64,000 bases of DNA, taken from positions 62,001 to 126,000 of the forward strand of contig NZ_SMCP01000002.1 in assembly GCF_004342725.1 (NCBI RefSeq), given 5' to 3'. The DNA is from Testudinibacter aquarius (GTDB taxonomy: Bacteria; Pseudomonadota; Gammaproteobacteria; Enterobacterales; Pasteurellaceae). A program made the position numbers and the translations under genes. The notes below the pieces were generated by a model, which was not told the DNA's origin, made no database searches, and saw only the letters and a list, made by a program, of their open reading frames with translations. Shown here in pieces: positions 38,349 through 46,677 of this stretch. Positions within the stretch are counted from its first letter, which is position 1; each line of letters starts with the position of its first letter.

Positions 38349-39053
38349 TTAATTGTTACCAAACACCACTTGCTCAAAGCGCTGTACATAATCCGCAATC
38401 TGCGGGCGGGTGTTGAGGTAATCGCTCAACGCCGAATCAAAGCTGTTTACCAGCCAGTTGGCAAACAGCCCGGCGATGGTGGCGTCGATGCCGGTGGGTT
38501 TGCTGCCGAAGAAAAACGCATTGTCGCCCATATAGCCCAGCAACGCCTCAATATCGGCTTGGGCGAAGGCATAAATTTGCGCTTGCGAATGCCGCCCGAT
38601 GCCGTGGCCGTGTATTTCTTGGCGCACATTTTCGCGCATGGCCGCGGCAATCGCGGCTCTCATCTCCTCAGGCGCGCCGCCGAGCATGGTGTTCATCAAA
38701 AAATGCTCACCGGCGGGATCAATAAAACGGCTGTAAACACCTGCCCAATAAGTGCGATCTTCCAACATCACCCGAAAAGCGTGGCCGATGCTCTGCTGTT
38801 CGGGCGTTAAAGTGCGGTCAACATCCAGCGCAAAGCGCTGCGTCAAATATGCTTTAATCAGCTCGCTGTCGGCAATCAACCGTTCGCCGTCTTGCAACAC
38901 CGGCACTTTGCCGTTGGGCATATTAGAAAAATCGGTCAGGTATTCCAGCGTATAATCCGCCCCGGATAAAGCCAGCAGCGCTTCGGCTTTGTAGGCAAAA
39001 GGGGAAAATGAGCGGCAATTTGCCGTGCCGGGGGTGGTGTAGAGTTTAAGCAT
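38349..39053 (-). CDS. Glutathione S-transferase family protein
   Basis: The 234-residue protein has a thioredoxin-fold N-terminus (LYTTPGTANCRSFSPFAYKAEALLAL), the cis-proline segment NGKVPVLQDG and the glutathione-binding ADSELIKAYL, followed by an all-helical C-terminal domain. It resembles bacterial metaxin-like GSTs. Substrate unknown. It is divergent from the LysR remnant, a common arrangement for a detoxification gene and its regulator. Confidence 0.82.
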   Translation of the reverse strand: MLKLYTTPGTANCRSFSPFAYKAEALLALSGADYTLEYLTDFSNMPNGKVPVLQDGERLIADSELIKAYLTQRFALDVDRTLTPEQQSIGHAFRVMLEDRTYWAGVYSRFIDPAGEHFLMNTMLGGAPEEMRAAIAAAMRENVRQEIHGHGIGRHSQAQIYAFAQADIEALLGYMGDNAFFFGSKPTGIDATIAGLFANWLVNSFDSALSDYLNTRPQIADYVQRFEQVVFGNN

Positions 39054-39154
39054 TTTGGTTGTCCTATTGATGAAATTCAGGCTATTTTACGCTGTTCAAA
39101 TGACAAATCGAACGGGTTAAAATGAATAATCAATCGCCAAAAATGGAAAGCCAA

Positions 39155-39282
39155 ATGAACCTAAACGCCGTCAAACTCTTCACCGCTGTGGTGCAACAAG
39201 GCAGCCTATCCCCCGATATTAAGCTGCATATTTTGGCAAGCAACCGCAAGCTGGATTTGCTTACAGACAGCATCGGTTTGAA
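39155..39282 (+). pseudogene. LysR-family regulator remnant with internal deletion and lost 3' end
   Basis: The frame starts as a LysR regulator (MNLNAVKLFTAVVQQGSLS) and then jumps in frame to a piece of the effector domain (PDIKLHILASNRKLDLLTDSIG). About 90 residues, including most of the HTH and the linker, are missing. It ends where the opposite-strand DUF1330 gene begins, so the C-terminal half is gone too. It probably once controlled the divergent GST gene. Confidence 0.78.
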
Positions 39283-39573
39283 TCAGGCAATGCCCGCAAC
39301 CAACACCGCACGCCCTTGGGTGACGGCAATCCGTTGCGATTTCACCGCGGCATATTCCGCACCGTAATACCAATTGCGGGCGGCTTGCATATCGGGGAAT
39401 TTAATCACCACCGAGCCATCGGCAGCCGCCCCTTCCAGGGCCTCGATTTCACCGTTGAATACGATGATTTCGCCATGGTGTTTGGCGAGCGTGGGGGCGG
39501 CCACGGCGAGATATTCGTCGTAGCCTGCCCGGTCGAGCATATTGTCGCGGATAAAGATAACGTAAGCGGACAT
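39283..39573 (-). CDS. DUF1330 protein (ferredoxin-like alpha/beta barrel)
   Basis: A 96-residue cytoplasmic DUF1330 protein. The family pattern is clear: AYVIFIRDNMLDRAGYDEYLAVAAPTLAKHHG, then VVIKFPDMQAARNWYYGAEYAAV. Members are small dimeric ferredoxin-fold proteins of unknown activity. Two more loci in this window encode the same domain (52.6 and 55.1 kb). Its 3' end abuts the LysR remnant. Confidence 0.85.
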   Translation of the reverse strand: MSAYVIFIRDNMLDRAGYDEYLAVAAPTLAKHHGEIIVFNGEIEALEGAAADGSVVIKFPDMQAARNWYYGAEYAAVKSQRIAVTQGRAVLVAGIA

Positions 39574-39626
39574 TGGGTTTTCCTTGTGTGGTGTGTATTA
39601 AAAATAACCGAAGGTTTGAAACTTCG

Positions 39627-39671
39627 GGCCGTCTGAAACAGCGCCCGTTAAAGTGCGGTTTCAGACGGCCT
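39627..39671. repeat. Composite DUS-USS hairpin 1
   Basis: A 13-bp stem GGCCGTCTGAAAC / GTTTCAGACGGCC (39627-39639, 39658-39670) is a Neisseria-type inverted uptake-sequence pair followed by TTTT, a likely terminator. The complement of the right arm is a perfect AGGCCGTCTGAA. A Pasteurellaceae USS (39651-39659) occupies the end of the loop and abuts the right DUS arm directly. Confidence 0.85.
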
Positions 39672-39726
39672 TTTGTATGCAAAGTGCGGTGGTTTTTTAT
39701 CAAATTTTCAACAAATCGAACCGCAC

Positions 39727-40626
39727 TTAAATCACTTTCTCCCACAGTTTATCCAATTGCCGTTCCATATCCGCAAGCGGCCAGGTGCAGCCGTGTTGGG
39801 CCAGTTGAATAGACGGTTTGGTTTTGCCGTGGAAGTCGCTGCCGAAAGTGGTGAACAAGCCGTTTTGGGCGGCGTCGTTCAAACTTTTTTGGATTTGTTC
39901 GGGGCTGTGGTAGCTGCTGAAGGCTTCTATGCCGTCTATGCCCGTTTTGATGATGCCGTCGAGCAGGTGGGCTTTGCCTTTCAGGTTCATGTGCGGGTGG
40001 GCAAGCACCGCCAGGCCGTTGTTTTGGTGGATGATGTCCACGATTTTCTGCATGGCCGGATAGTGTATCGGCGCATGGCAGGGTTTGCCTTGGGCGTAAA
40101 AATCCCAATAAAAATTGACGAAAGGGTTGCTGCTGCGTTCGCCGCCTGCCCGGTAAGGCTTGAGCAAGGGGTGGTCTTGATAGGCGGGGTGCTCCAGCAA
40201 GAATTCGGCAAACATTTCACCCGTCCAGGTTTCCGCCCAATAACGCCCCGCTGCCAATGCCTGCATATCGCTTTCTTGCACGTCAAAGCCCAAGGTTTGG
40301 GTTTTCTCCAGCATAAGATACGCGGCTTGGCGGTCTTGGGCGCGGACGTGGTGTTCAATGGCGGCAAAATCGCTGTTGCGGTAGTCGATGCCGTAGCCGA
40401 GCATATGGAAACCGCTGTTTTCATACATGCAGTCGATTTCAATGCCGGGCAGATAGCGGATGCCGTGTTGTTTGGCGGCGGTGATGGCTTCTTCGGTGGC
40501 GGCAACGGTGTTGTGGTCGGTAATCGACATCAGGCTGATGCCGGCGGCGGCACATTTCGCCGCTAAATCGGCCGGGCTGAAATCGCCGTCGCTGCTGTAT
40601 AAGCTGTGCATGTGCAAATCAATCAT
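39727..40626 (-). CDS. PHP-domain phosphoesterase
   Basis: The 299-residue protein has all PHP metal motifs: DLHMHSLYSSDGDF, ITDHNTV, PGIEIDC, VLAHPHMNL and SDFHGK. It resembles 3',5'-nucleoside bisphosphate phosphatases and related trinuclear-metal phosphoesterases. It overlaps the TIM-barrel gene by 4 bp, so they form an operon. A USS overlaps the stop codon. The long plus-strand ORF through it is a shadow. Confidence 0.83.
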   Translation of the reverse strand: MIDLHMHSLYSSDGDFSPADLAAKCAAAGISLMSITDHNTVAATEEAITAAKQHGIRYLPGIEIDCMYENSGFHMLGYGIDYRNSDFAAIEHHVRAQDRQAAYLMLEKTQTLGFDVQESDMQALAAGRYWAETWTGEMFAEFLLEHPAYQDHPLLKPYRAGGERSSNPFVNFYWDFYAQGKPCHAPIHYPAMQKIVDIIHQNNGLAVLAHPHMNLKGKAHLLDGIIKTGIDGIEAFSSYHSPEQIQKSLNDAAQNGLFTTFGSDFHGKTKPSIQLAQHGCTWPLADMERQLDKLWEKVI

Positions 40627-41510
40627 TGGCCGCCTCCGTGCACCAGTTTGTGCAATTCCTGATGAACATATCGGCTAAAGCGGTAAATTTCTTCTTCCGC
40701 CTCACGTTTGGAAAAGGTTTCATACGCCCACCAGCCGTCAAATCCGGTGGATTTCACCGCATCCACCCATTCTTTGATCGGAATCACGCCGTCGTAAAAG
40801 CCCGCATCACGGAAGATTTCTTCACACGGAATTTGTTCGCTGCGTTGGCGGGAATTGCAGATATGCACGCCGAGAATGTGCCGTTTATCCATCTTGGCCA
40901 AAAACTCCGCATCCAGGCCTGCGATGTAGTTGTGATAAAAATCCACCACCACTTTCAGATTGTCGCGTTCGGCCTGCTCAATCAGCGGAATGCCTTCTTT
41001 CAATGAAGGAAAGCTCGTCCAGCACAGCGGCTCGAAAAACAAGCTCAGCCCGAAATCTTTCGCCAAATCCGCCAACGCCTGCATATTTTTCACCGTCAGC
41101 CGTTGCTGCTCCGGCAGCGGCAAGCCTTGCAAACCCATATAGCCTTGATAGGGCAGATTGTGGCGGAAACTTTCCACCGCACGCCAATCCACCGGGCCGT
41201 TTAAAATCTCCACCGCCTGACCGCCAATCGCCGCCGACATTTCAAACAGCTTTTCCGCTTCTTTCATCATCACCACAAAATCATGCCCTTGGCGTTCGAT
41301 ATCCGACAACCAGCCCACCGATGAGATTTTGATGTCGCCCAGCAAGGCTTTGACATCTTGCGGCGTGTGTCCGGCATTGAAAAAATAATCCAGTTGGACT
41401 TTGGTCGGCTCGATGGCATCAAACCCCGCCATTTGTGCTGCCTGAATATAAGTGCGCAAATTCGCGCGACCGACCACCGAGCTTTGCAGCGAGAGTGCAT
41501 TGGCTTTCAT
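40623..41510 (-). CDS. Sugar phosphate isomerase/epimerase-like TIM-barrel protein
   Basis: A 295-residue xylose-isomerase-like (AP endonuclease 2 family) barrel. Likely metal ligands are Glu in LFFEPLCW, Asp/His in VVVDFYHNYIAG, His in ILGVHICNSR and Glu in WWAYETF. The substrate is unknown; a sugar or sugar acid is likely. It is the first gene of the pair with the PHP enzyme and is divergent from an AraC regulator. Confidence 0.8.
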   Translation of the reverse strand: MKANALSLQSSVVGRANLRTYIQAAQMAGFDAIEPTKVQLDYFFNAGHTPQDVKALLGDIKISSVGWLSDIERQGHDFVVMMKEAEKLFEMSAAIGGQAVEILNGPVDWRAVESFRHNLPYQGYMGLQGLPLPEQQRLTVKNMQALADLAKDFGLSLFFEPLCWTSFPSLKEGIPLIEQAERDNLKVVVDFYHNYIAGLDAEFLAKMDKRHILGVHICNSRQRSEQIPCEEIFRDAGFYDGVIPIKEWVDAVKSTGFDGWWAYETFSKREAEEEIYRFSRYVHQELHKLVHGGGQ

Positions 41511-41640
41511 AGAACTCCTTATATGTGTTTAATTGTCTGATTGTCAGAATATAGACTTGCAAGGCTTGAAACAATCAGATTTCAGACTTAAACTATTTGA
41601 AAACCGCCCAAAGTGGCATTATTTATCAGAAGAGGAATCT

Positions 41641-42531
41641 ATGGGACTGAGCCAATGCGGATTAAACCTCAACCGCCGCCAGCAGGAAATGCAGCCGCAC
41701 GGTACGGAAGCCTTTCCTTGTGCCGCTTATTTTGCCCATTACGGCGTGGAAACCGATGCCGTAATTCCGTGGCATTGGCATGAAGAAATTGAAGTGCTGT
41801 ATGTGAAAAGCGGCGTGTTGAATGTGCAAATCCCGACCAAGCACTTCCGCCTGAGCCAAGGCGAGGGCTTTGTCATCAACAGCAATGTGCCGCATTATGC
41901 TTGTGCCGATCCTGCCTGCGAATTGCAATCGCTGCTGTTCCACAGCCGCCTGATTAGTGGCGCTGCCGAATCGGTATTCGCCGATAAATATATTGCACCC
42001 TTATTGGATTGCAGTATTTTTGACGGCTGCACGCTCAACGAGGTTTCGGCAGACAGCCCCGCGCATTTTCAGCAAGCCTTTGACGCTTTGGCAGACGAAC
42101 CGTTCGGCTTTGAATTTACCGCCCGCCACCACCTTTCCGCCTTGTGTTTGGCGTTATACCAACGTTTCCAACACAAATTCGCCCAGGATAACGACAAACC
42201 AAACCAAGACAACCGCCGTATTCGCAAAATGCTGGACTACATCCATGGCCATTTTGCACAAGACATCAAACTTGCCGACATCGCCGCCGCTGTCGACATC
42301 GGCGAGCGCGAAAGCCTACGCTGCTTCCAACGCACGCTGCAAACCTCGCCGATGCAATACCTGCTGAAATACCGCACCAACCACGCCGCCGATTTGCTGA
42401 CCAACCAGCCCGCCAAAAGTATTGCCCTGATTGCCACCGAATCCGGCTTCGACAACCCGAGCCATTTTGCGCAAATCTTCAAACGCTTTTATCAGCGCAC
42501 GCCGAGGGAGTATCGCAACACAGTGCGGTGA
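41641..42531 (+). CDS. AraC-family regulator with cupin sensor domain
   Basis: A 296-residue regulator. The N-terminal cupin (about 30-110) has PWHWHEEIEVLYVKSG and GEGFVINSNVPHYA. The C-terminal AraC HTH has DIKLADIAAAVDIGERESLRCF and SIALIATESGFDNPSHFAQIFKRFY. The ATG at 41641 has GAGGA 6 bp upstream; the longer frame from 41533 starts with TTG. Divergent to the barrel/PHP pair, its probable target. A near-USS (CAGTGCGGT) overlaps the 3' end. Confidence 0.85.
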   Translation: MGLSQCGLNLNRRQQEMQPHGTEAFPCAAYFAHYGVETDAVIPWHWHEEIEVLYVKSGVLNVQIPTKHFRLSQGEGFVINSNVPHYACADPACELQSLLFHSRLISGAAESVFADKYIAPLLDCSIFDGCTLNEVSADSPAHFQQAFDALADEPFGFEFTARHHLSALCLALYQRFQHKFAQDNDKPNQDNRRIRKMLDYIHGHFAQDIKLADIAAAVDIGERESLRCFQRTLQTSPMQYLLKYRTNHAADLLTNQPAKSIALIATESGFDNPSHFAQIFKRFYQRTPREYRNTVR

Positions 42532-42549
42532 GGTTTTTTTCAATAACAA

Positions 42550-42597
42550 AGGCTGCCTGAAAACATTTTTCAGACGGTCTCGGATTCAAAGTGCGGT
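42550..42597. repeat. DUS pair and nearby USS
   Basis: A perfect AGGCTGCCTGAA (42550-42561) is followed by an inverted variant TTCAGACGGT and then AAAGTGCGGT (about 42588-42597). The CTGAAAA / TTTTCAG core can form a short hairpin between the convergent AraC and TetR genes. Confidence 0.7.
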
Positions 42598-42611
42598 CAT
42601 CACCGTCCAAG

Positions 42612-43136
42612 CTACCATTTCGCCAATATAGTGGCTAACGCCTGCGCCACTTTATCCGCCATTTCTGCCGCCGTGCCTTGCCTGCCGCGTCGTATCCATT
42701 CGTCGAGCGCACCAAAGCACACGCCCATATTCAGGGAGTGGTGATAGGCGGTGTGGTTGTCCGACTCGGGCTTTGCGCCGCAGCACTCACGGATAAAAGC
42801 TAAAAAAATATGCGACAAATCATTTTGATACAACAAATCCACGATTCCGCCTTTTTGTTCCACAAAAGCAAAAATCGCCATGAATAATTCCCGGTGGTTG
42901 GTTAATTGCCCGCTTTGGGCGGTGCGGTAAAAATGCTGTTCGATATCGCTGCGCAAGGCTTTGATTAAAATATCTTCTTTGCTGCTGAAGTTGCGGTAAA
43001 ACGACACGCGGCTCACCCCGGCGGTTTGGGTGATTTGGGTGATGGTGATGGCGTGAAAGTCATAGCGTGCCATCAGCTCAAGCAGGGCTTGGTTGATGCG
43101 GTGTTTGATGGTTTGGTTTAATGTGGGTTTGCTCAT
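42612..43136 (-). CDS. TetR/AcrR-family transcriptional regulator
   Basis: A 174-residue regulator with the TetR HTH at residues about 28-50 (AITITQITQTAGVSRVSFYRNFSSKEDIL) and an all-helical ligand domain. The ATG at 43136 gives MSKPTLNQTIK. The open frame runs upstream to 43481 but those residues are low-complexity read-through. It is divergent to the lipoprotein/hydrolase cluster, which it may control. Confidence 0.85.
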   Translation of the reverse strand: MSKPTLNQTIKHRINQALLELMARYDFHAITITQITQTAGVSRVSFYRNFSSKEDILIKALRSDIEQHFYRTAQSGQLTNHRELFMAIFAFVEQKGGIVDLLYQNDLSHIFLAFIRECCGAKPESDNHTAYHHSLNMGVCFGALDEWIRRGRQGTAAEMADKVAQALATILAKW

Positions 43137-43271
43137 GTTACAAATCTGCCGATGTGTTTCAGTTTTGATTTTTTGCTTGTTTGGGTGCGCTGCAATCATT
43201 AGAATTCGCATTGTTACAGATGTATCACTTTTTAACAAGCTTTTTAAATCATGATGTTGGAAGGATTTTTT

Positions 43272-43496
43272 ATGCAAATGATCAGCCGTTTTTTGATGAT
43301 GTTCGCCCTTGTCGGCAGCCTGGCTGCCTGCGGCAGTATGGACAGACAGCAACGCAATATGGTCGCCGGGGCGGTGATCGGCGGTGCCGCGGGGCATTTG
43401 ATCGGCGGCGACACCGGCGCAACATTGGGCGGGGCGGCATTGGGCGGGGTTATCGGCAGCCAGATGAATAAAAACGATCAACGCTACTACCGCTAA
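43272..43496 (+). CDS. Small glycine-zipper lipoprotein
   Basis: A 74-residue lipoprotein. The signal peptide ends in a lipobox (GSLAAC). The mature part is a glycine-zipper segment (NMVAGAVIGGAAGHLIGG, then GGAALGGVIGSQM), like OsmB or YMGG-type envelope proteins that insert in membranes. The start at 43272 follows GGAAGGA with good spacing. It ends 11 bp before a DUS. Confidence 0.78.
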   Translation: MQMISRFLMMFALVGSLAACGSMDRQQRNMVAGAVIGGAAGHLIGGDTGATLGGAALGGVIGSQMNKNDQRYYR

Positions 43497-43506
43497 GCCT
43501 GTATTT

Positions 43507-43520
43507 TCAGGCAGCCTGAA
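43507..43520. repeat. Palindromic DUS (kingDUS/simDUS)
   Basis: TTCAGGCAGCCTGAA contains AGGCAGCCTGAA on the plus strand (43509-43520) and AGGCTGCCTGAA on the minus strand. It lies between the lipoprotein gene and the small membrane protein gene. Confidence 0.8.
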
Positions 43521-43535
43521 TTTTGCGGATAGGTT

Positions 43536-43670
43536 ATGACTTTTACCCCATCAAAAATCATCACTTTAATCATCGTCGCCATTGCAGGCATTGTGCTGGG
43601 GCGTTTGGCGGTGCGTGTCTTTTTGAATGTCCTGCTGGGCGGCACGCTATTCGGGGGCAATTTTTTATGA
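43536..43670 (+). CDS. Small single-span membrane protein (44 residues)
   Basis: A short gene encoding MTFTPSKIITLIIVAIAGIV...GGNFL. It has one hydrophobic segment (about residues 8-22), an Arg pair (LGRLAVRV) and a Gly/Leu-rich end. AGG lies 4 bp before the ATG. Its stop overlaps the start of the following hydrolase (ATGA), so the two are translationally coupled. I do not recognise a family. The overlap and ribosome site argue it is real. Confidence 0.6.
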   Translation: MTFTPSKIITLIIVAIAGIVLGRLAVRVFLNVLLGGTLFGGNFL

Positions 43671-44617
43671 CGGCAAAACTAAAATGGCTTGCGCTTGGTA
43701 TGCTGGTGTTTGTGGTGTCGTTTGTCGGGTCTGCGGCAGTCAAGTTGCTGCACAACCCGCTTGCCAGCCAATACCGCATAGATTGGAATGAGCAAATCGG
43801 TACGGTACACGCCGACATCGCTTACGGCAGCGGCGGCCAGCATAAATTTGATCTGTATCTGCCTGCGGTCAAAAAAGACACTTACGGCTTGGTGGTGTAT
43901 CTGCACGCAGGCGGCTTTACCAGTGGCGACAAGGTGGACGACAGGCAGATGTTGCAATGGCTGGCCAGCCAAGGCTATGTGGCGGCGGGGGTTAATTACA
44001 CTTTACGCAATGAAGCCAACCCCACCGCCAGTGTGGACAGCATGAGCCAAGAGATCAAATCCGCCATCCCCGTGATCAAACAATACGCCCAAACCCAAGG
44101 CTACACGCTCGACCGCATGGCGGTTGCGGGCGGCTCGGCCGGCGGAACGCTCGCGCTGATTTATGCCTACCGCGATGCCGACACCTCGCCGATTCCGGTC
44201 AAAATGGTGTTTGAAATGGTCGGCCCCGCCAGTTTTTATCCTGAAGACTGGGGCATTTACGGGGTGGACAACAATCCACAAGCCGCCGCCGGGCTGTTTT
44301 CGGTGATGTCGGGCAAGACAATTACGCCTGCCATGCTCGGCACGCCTGCTTTTGATGATGCGGTGAAAAACATTTCGTCCGCCATGTGGGTGAATGCCGA
44401 CAGCGTGCCCGCCCTGATTGCTCACGGCAGACACGATAAAATCGCCCCGTTCGCTTCGGTGCGCCATTTAACCGATGCCTTAAGCCGACACGGCATTGCC
44501 CACGACTTTATCGAATTTCCCCATTCCGGGCACGGTTTGCAAAATGACGACAAGCAGTATCAGCAATATATGCAAAAAGTGATACAGTATTTGACAACGT
44601 ATTTATCATCCCCTTAA
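43667..44617 (+). CDS. Membrane-anchored alpha/beta hydrolase (carboxylesterase type)
   Basis: A 316-residue protein with an N-terminal hydrophobic anchor or signal (LALGMLVFVVSFVGSAAV). The esterase features are oxyanion loop HAGGF at residues 80-84, nucleophile Ser157 in GGSAGG, and GRHDKIAPFAS plus PHSGHG supplying Asp and His near the end. The start at 43667 is set by the ATGA overlap with the small membrane protein; the longer frame from 43523 reads through that gene. Confidence 0.82.
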   Translation: MTAKLKWLALGMLVFVVSFVGSAAVKLLHNPLASQYRIDWNEQIGTVHADIAYGSGGQHKFDLYLPAVKKDTYGLVVYLHAGGFTSGDKVDDRQMLQWLASQGYVAAGVNYTLRNEANPTASVDSMSQEIKSAIPVIKQYAQTQGYTLDRMAVAGGSAGGTLALIYAYRDADTSPIPVKMVFEMVGPASFYPEDWGIYGVDNNPQAAAGLFSVMSGKTITPAMLGTPAFDDAVKNISSAMWVNADSVPALIAHGRHDKIAPFASVRHLTDALSRHGIAHDFIEFPHSGHGLQNDDKQYQQYMQKVIQYLTTYLSSP

Positions 44618-44640
44618 CCGATGTACAAAAGGTCTGACCT

Positions 44641-45549
44641 ATGAAAAAAATCATCCTCACCCTAACCGCTGCTGCCGTGCTGGGCTTGCTCGGTTTGGCA
44701 GGTTGTGCAGGCTTGGGCAAAGCCATCGAACAAGCACTTGCCATCACCGATGAAAAAATCACTCAAATCCAAACCACGGCTCCGCTCGAAAAACAATACA
44801 GCCAAATGGGGCGATACGCCGTGGCATCCGCCAAGTTTGACGCACAAGACAAGGAATTAAAAACCTACACGGTTTATTATCCGCAAACGGGCAGCAATTA
44901 CCCTTTGATTGTGATGGCAAACGGCTCCGGCACCCCGGTTTCCAAATATGAGCCGGTGTTAAAACATCTGGCCAGCCATGGTTTTGTGGTAATTGGTTCG
45001 GAAGAACTCAGCTCGTGGCGTGGTACGGGCGCGGCCAAGTCTTTAGACTTCGCCCTTGCTCAAAACCGAAACCAAAACAGCGTGTTATTTAATAAAATCA
45101 ATGCCGATAAAATCGGTGTATCCGGGCATTCGCAAGGCGGTGCCGGTGCCATCAATTTGGCCATGAAACAGCCGAACAGCCACCTTGTCCGTTCGCTCTA
45201 CACCGCCAGCACCACCCGTGGCGAAGGCGAGATGAACTTGTTTGATTTTGCCCCTTGGCAAGTGGATAAGCCGTATTTTGCCGTGACCAGCAATGGCGCG
45301 TTTGACAAAAACGCCGCACCGATCAGTAAAATGCAAGATAATTTGCGAAAAATGCCCAGTACCAACGCTGTTGTTGCCGAACGCAAAGGGCTTGACCACG
45401 GCGCCATGCTGTATGCCGCCAACGGCTACATGACCGCTTGGTTTTTATACACGCTGAATAACGATGCCCAAGCCAGACAAGTTTTTATAGGGCAAAACGC
45501 CGAACTCTACCGCAATGCCAACTGGCAGAATGTGCGCGCTAAAAACTGA
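44641..45549 (+). CDS. Alpha/beta hydrolase lipoprotein, copy 1
   Basis: A 302-residue lipoprotein (lipobox LAGC, Cys22) with a chlorophyllase/dienelactone-hydrolase-like fold: PLIVMANGSGTPVSKYEPVL, nucleophile Ser164 in GHSQGG and the terminal His region KGLDHGAML. The substrate is unknown. The next gene is a clear paralogue with the same layout, 26 bp downstream. It likely acts on esters at the periplasmic face. Confidence 0.8.
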   Translation: MKKIILTLTAAAVLGLLGLAGCAGLGKAIEQALAITDEKITQIQTTAPLEKQYSQMGRYAVASAKFDAQDKELKTYTVYYPQTGSNYPLIVMANGSGTPVSKYEPVLKHLASHGFVVIGSEELSSWRGTGAAKSLDFALAQNRNQNSVLFNKINADKIGVSGHSQGGAGAINLAMKQPNSHLVRSLYTASTTRGEGEMNLFDFAPWQVDKPYFAVTSNGAFDKNAAPISKMQDNLRKMPSTNAVVAERKGLDHGAMLYAANGYMTAWFLYTLNNDAQARQVFIGQNAELYRNANWQNVRAKN

Positions 45550-45575
45550 CACCAATACGCCATTAGGATAACCTG

Positions 45576-46511
45576 ATGAAACCGATGAAAAAAACCATCA
45601 CCACCCTAAGCGCCGTCGCCTTGCTGGGCTTGCTCGGTTTGGCAGGCTGCCAAGCCCTCGAACAAGCCTTTGCGGTTAAAGTAGAAAAAATCACCCATGT
45701 GCAAACCAACGCCCCGTTGGAAAAGCAATACAGCCAAATGGGCCCATACGCCGTGGCGGTGCAGAAATACCCGGCTGCAAACAAAGAGCAGGATTATTTC
45801 ACCGTGTATTATCCGCAAACAGGCGGCCAGTATCCCTTGATTGTGCTGGCAAACGGCACCGGCATGAAAGTGTCGTCATACGAAGCAGTGTTGCAACACT
45901 TGGCCAGCCACGGCTTTGTGGTCATCGGTTCGCAAGAAGGCACATCGTGGACAGGCAGCGGCGTGGCAGGCAGCTTGGATTTCGCCTTGTCGCTGAATCA
46001 AAACAAAACCAGCCCGCTTTATCAAAAAATCAACCCGGCTAAAATCGGCGTCTCCGGGCATTCGCAAGGCGGTGTCGGTGCGATTAATGCCGCGACCACA
46101 CAGACAAACAGCCGCCTTATCCGCTCGGTCTATACCGCCAGCACCACCCAACACCGCTTGGCACGGGATTTAAACTGGGATTACGACATCAGCAAAATCA
46201 ACGTACCCTATTTTGAAACCTCCGGCACCGGCGTTTTTGATGCAGGCAAACCCGATGAAACCGCAGGCGGCATCGCCCCTTTGAGTTCGCTCAAAAATAA
46301 TTTTAATAAAATCAGCGGACAGGCGGTAATTGCACAGCGTAAAGGTGAAGACCACGGCGCCATGCTGTATGTGCCAAACGGCTATATGGCGGCATGGTTT
46401 TTATACACGTTGAATAACGATGCTAAAGCCAAACAAGTGTTCGTGGGGCAAAATGCCGAAATCAGCAAAAACAGCAATTGGCAGAATGTGCAAAGCAAGA
46501 ATTTGCGTTAA
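45576..46511 (+). CDS. Alpha/beta hydrolase lipoprotein, copy 2
   Basis: A 311-residue tandem paralogue of the preceding gene. Lipobox Cys25 (LAGC), shared segments NAPLEKQYSQMGPYAV, VYYPQTGGQYPLIVLANGTG, LQHLASHGFVVIGSQE and GHSQGG, and the same GEDHGAML end. Copy 2 has about 10 more residues after the nucleophile region (LARDLNWDYDISKIN). The pair arose by local duplication and has diverged, perhaps to different substrates. Confidence 0.8.
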   Translation: MKPMKKTITTLSAVALLGLLGLAGCQALEQAFAVKVEKITHVQTNAPLEKQYSQMGPYAVAVQKYPAANKEQDYFTVYYPQTGGQYPLIVLANGTGMKVSSYEAVLQHLASHGFVVIGSQEGTSWTGSGVAGSLDFALSLNQNKTSPLYQKINPAKIGVSGHSQGGVGAINAATTQTNSRLIRSVYTASTTQHRLARDLNWDYDISKINVPYFETSGTGVFDAGKPDETAGGIAPLSSLKNNFNKISGQAVIAQRKGEDHGAMLYVPNGYMAAWFLYTLNNDAKAKQVFVGQNAEISKNSNWQNVQSKNLR

Positions 46512-46649
46512 TTATTGTTCGTTAATCAAAAGCCCTGATAAATCAAATGTAAAAAAGGCACAAGTTGTAAACTTACGCCGTCGGTTTTTTTGATTGAATG
46601 GATAGGGAAATGCCGCCCAACACCGCACTTTGCTTTGGCAAAAATGCTT

Positions 46650-46661
46650 TTCAGGCAGCCT
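46650..46661. repeat. DUS (simDUS, minus strand) near a USS
   Basis: TTCAGGCAGCCT is the complement of a perfect AGGCTGCCTGAA. A reverse USS (ACCGCACTT, about 46622-46630) lies 20 bp upstream. Both sit in the 166-bp gap between convergent genes; nothing else is visible there. Confidence 0.8.
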
Positions 46662-46677
46662 GATTATTGATCAGCCC

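Noticed and set aside
39673-40566. 297-residue plus-strand ORF opposite the PHP gene
   Set aside because: The minus strand encodes all PHP metal motifs. The plus frame has valine-rich low-quality sequence typical of an antisense shadow in GC-rich DNA.
43137-43481. N-terminal extension of the TetR frame
   Set aside because: The extra residues are low-complexity and overlap the divergent lipoprotein gene. The ATG at 43136 gives the normal TetR start.
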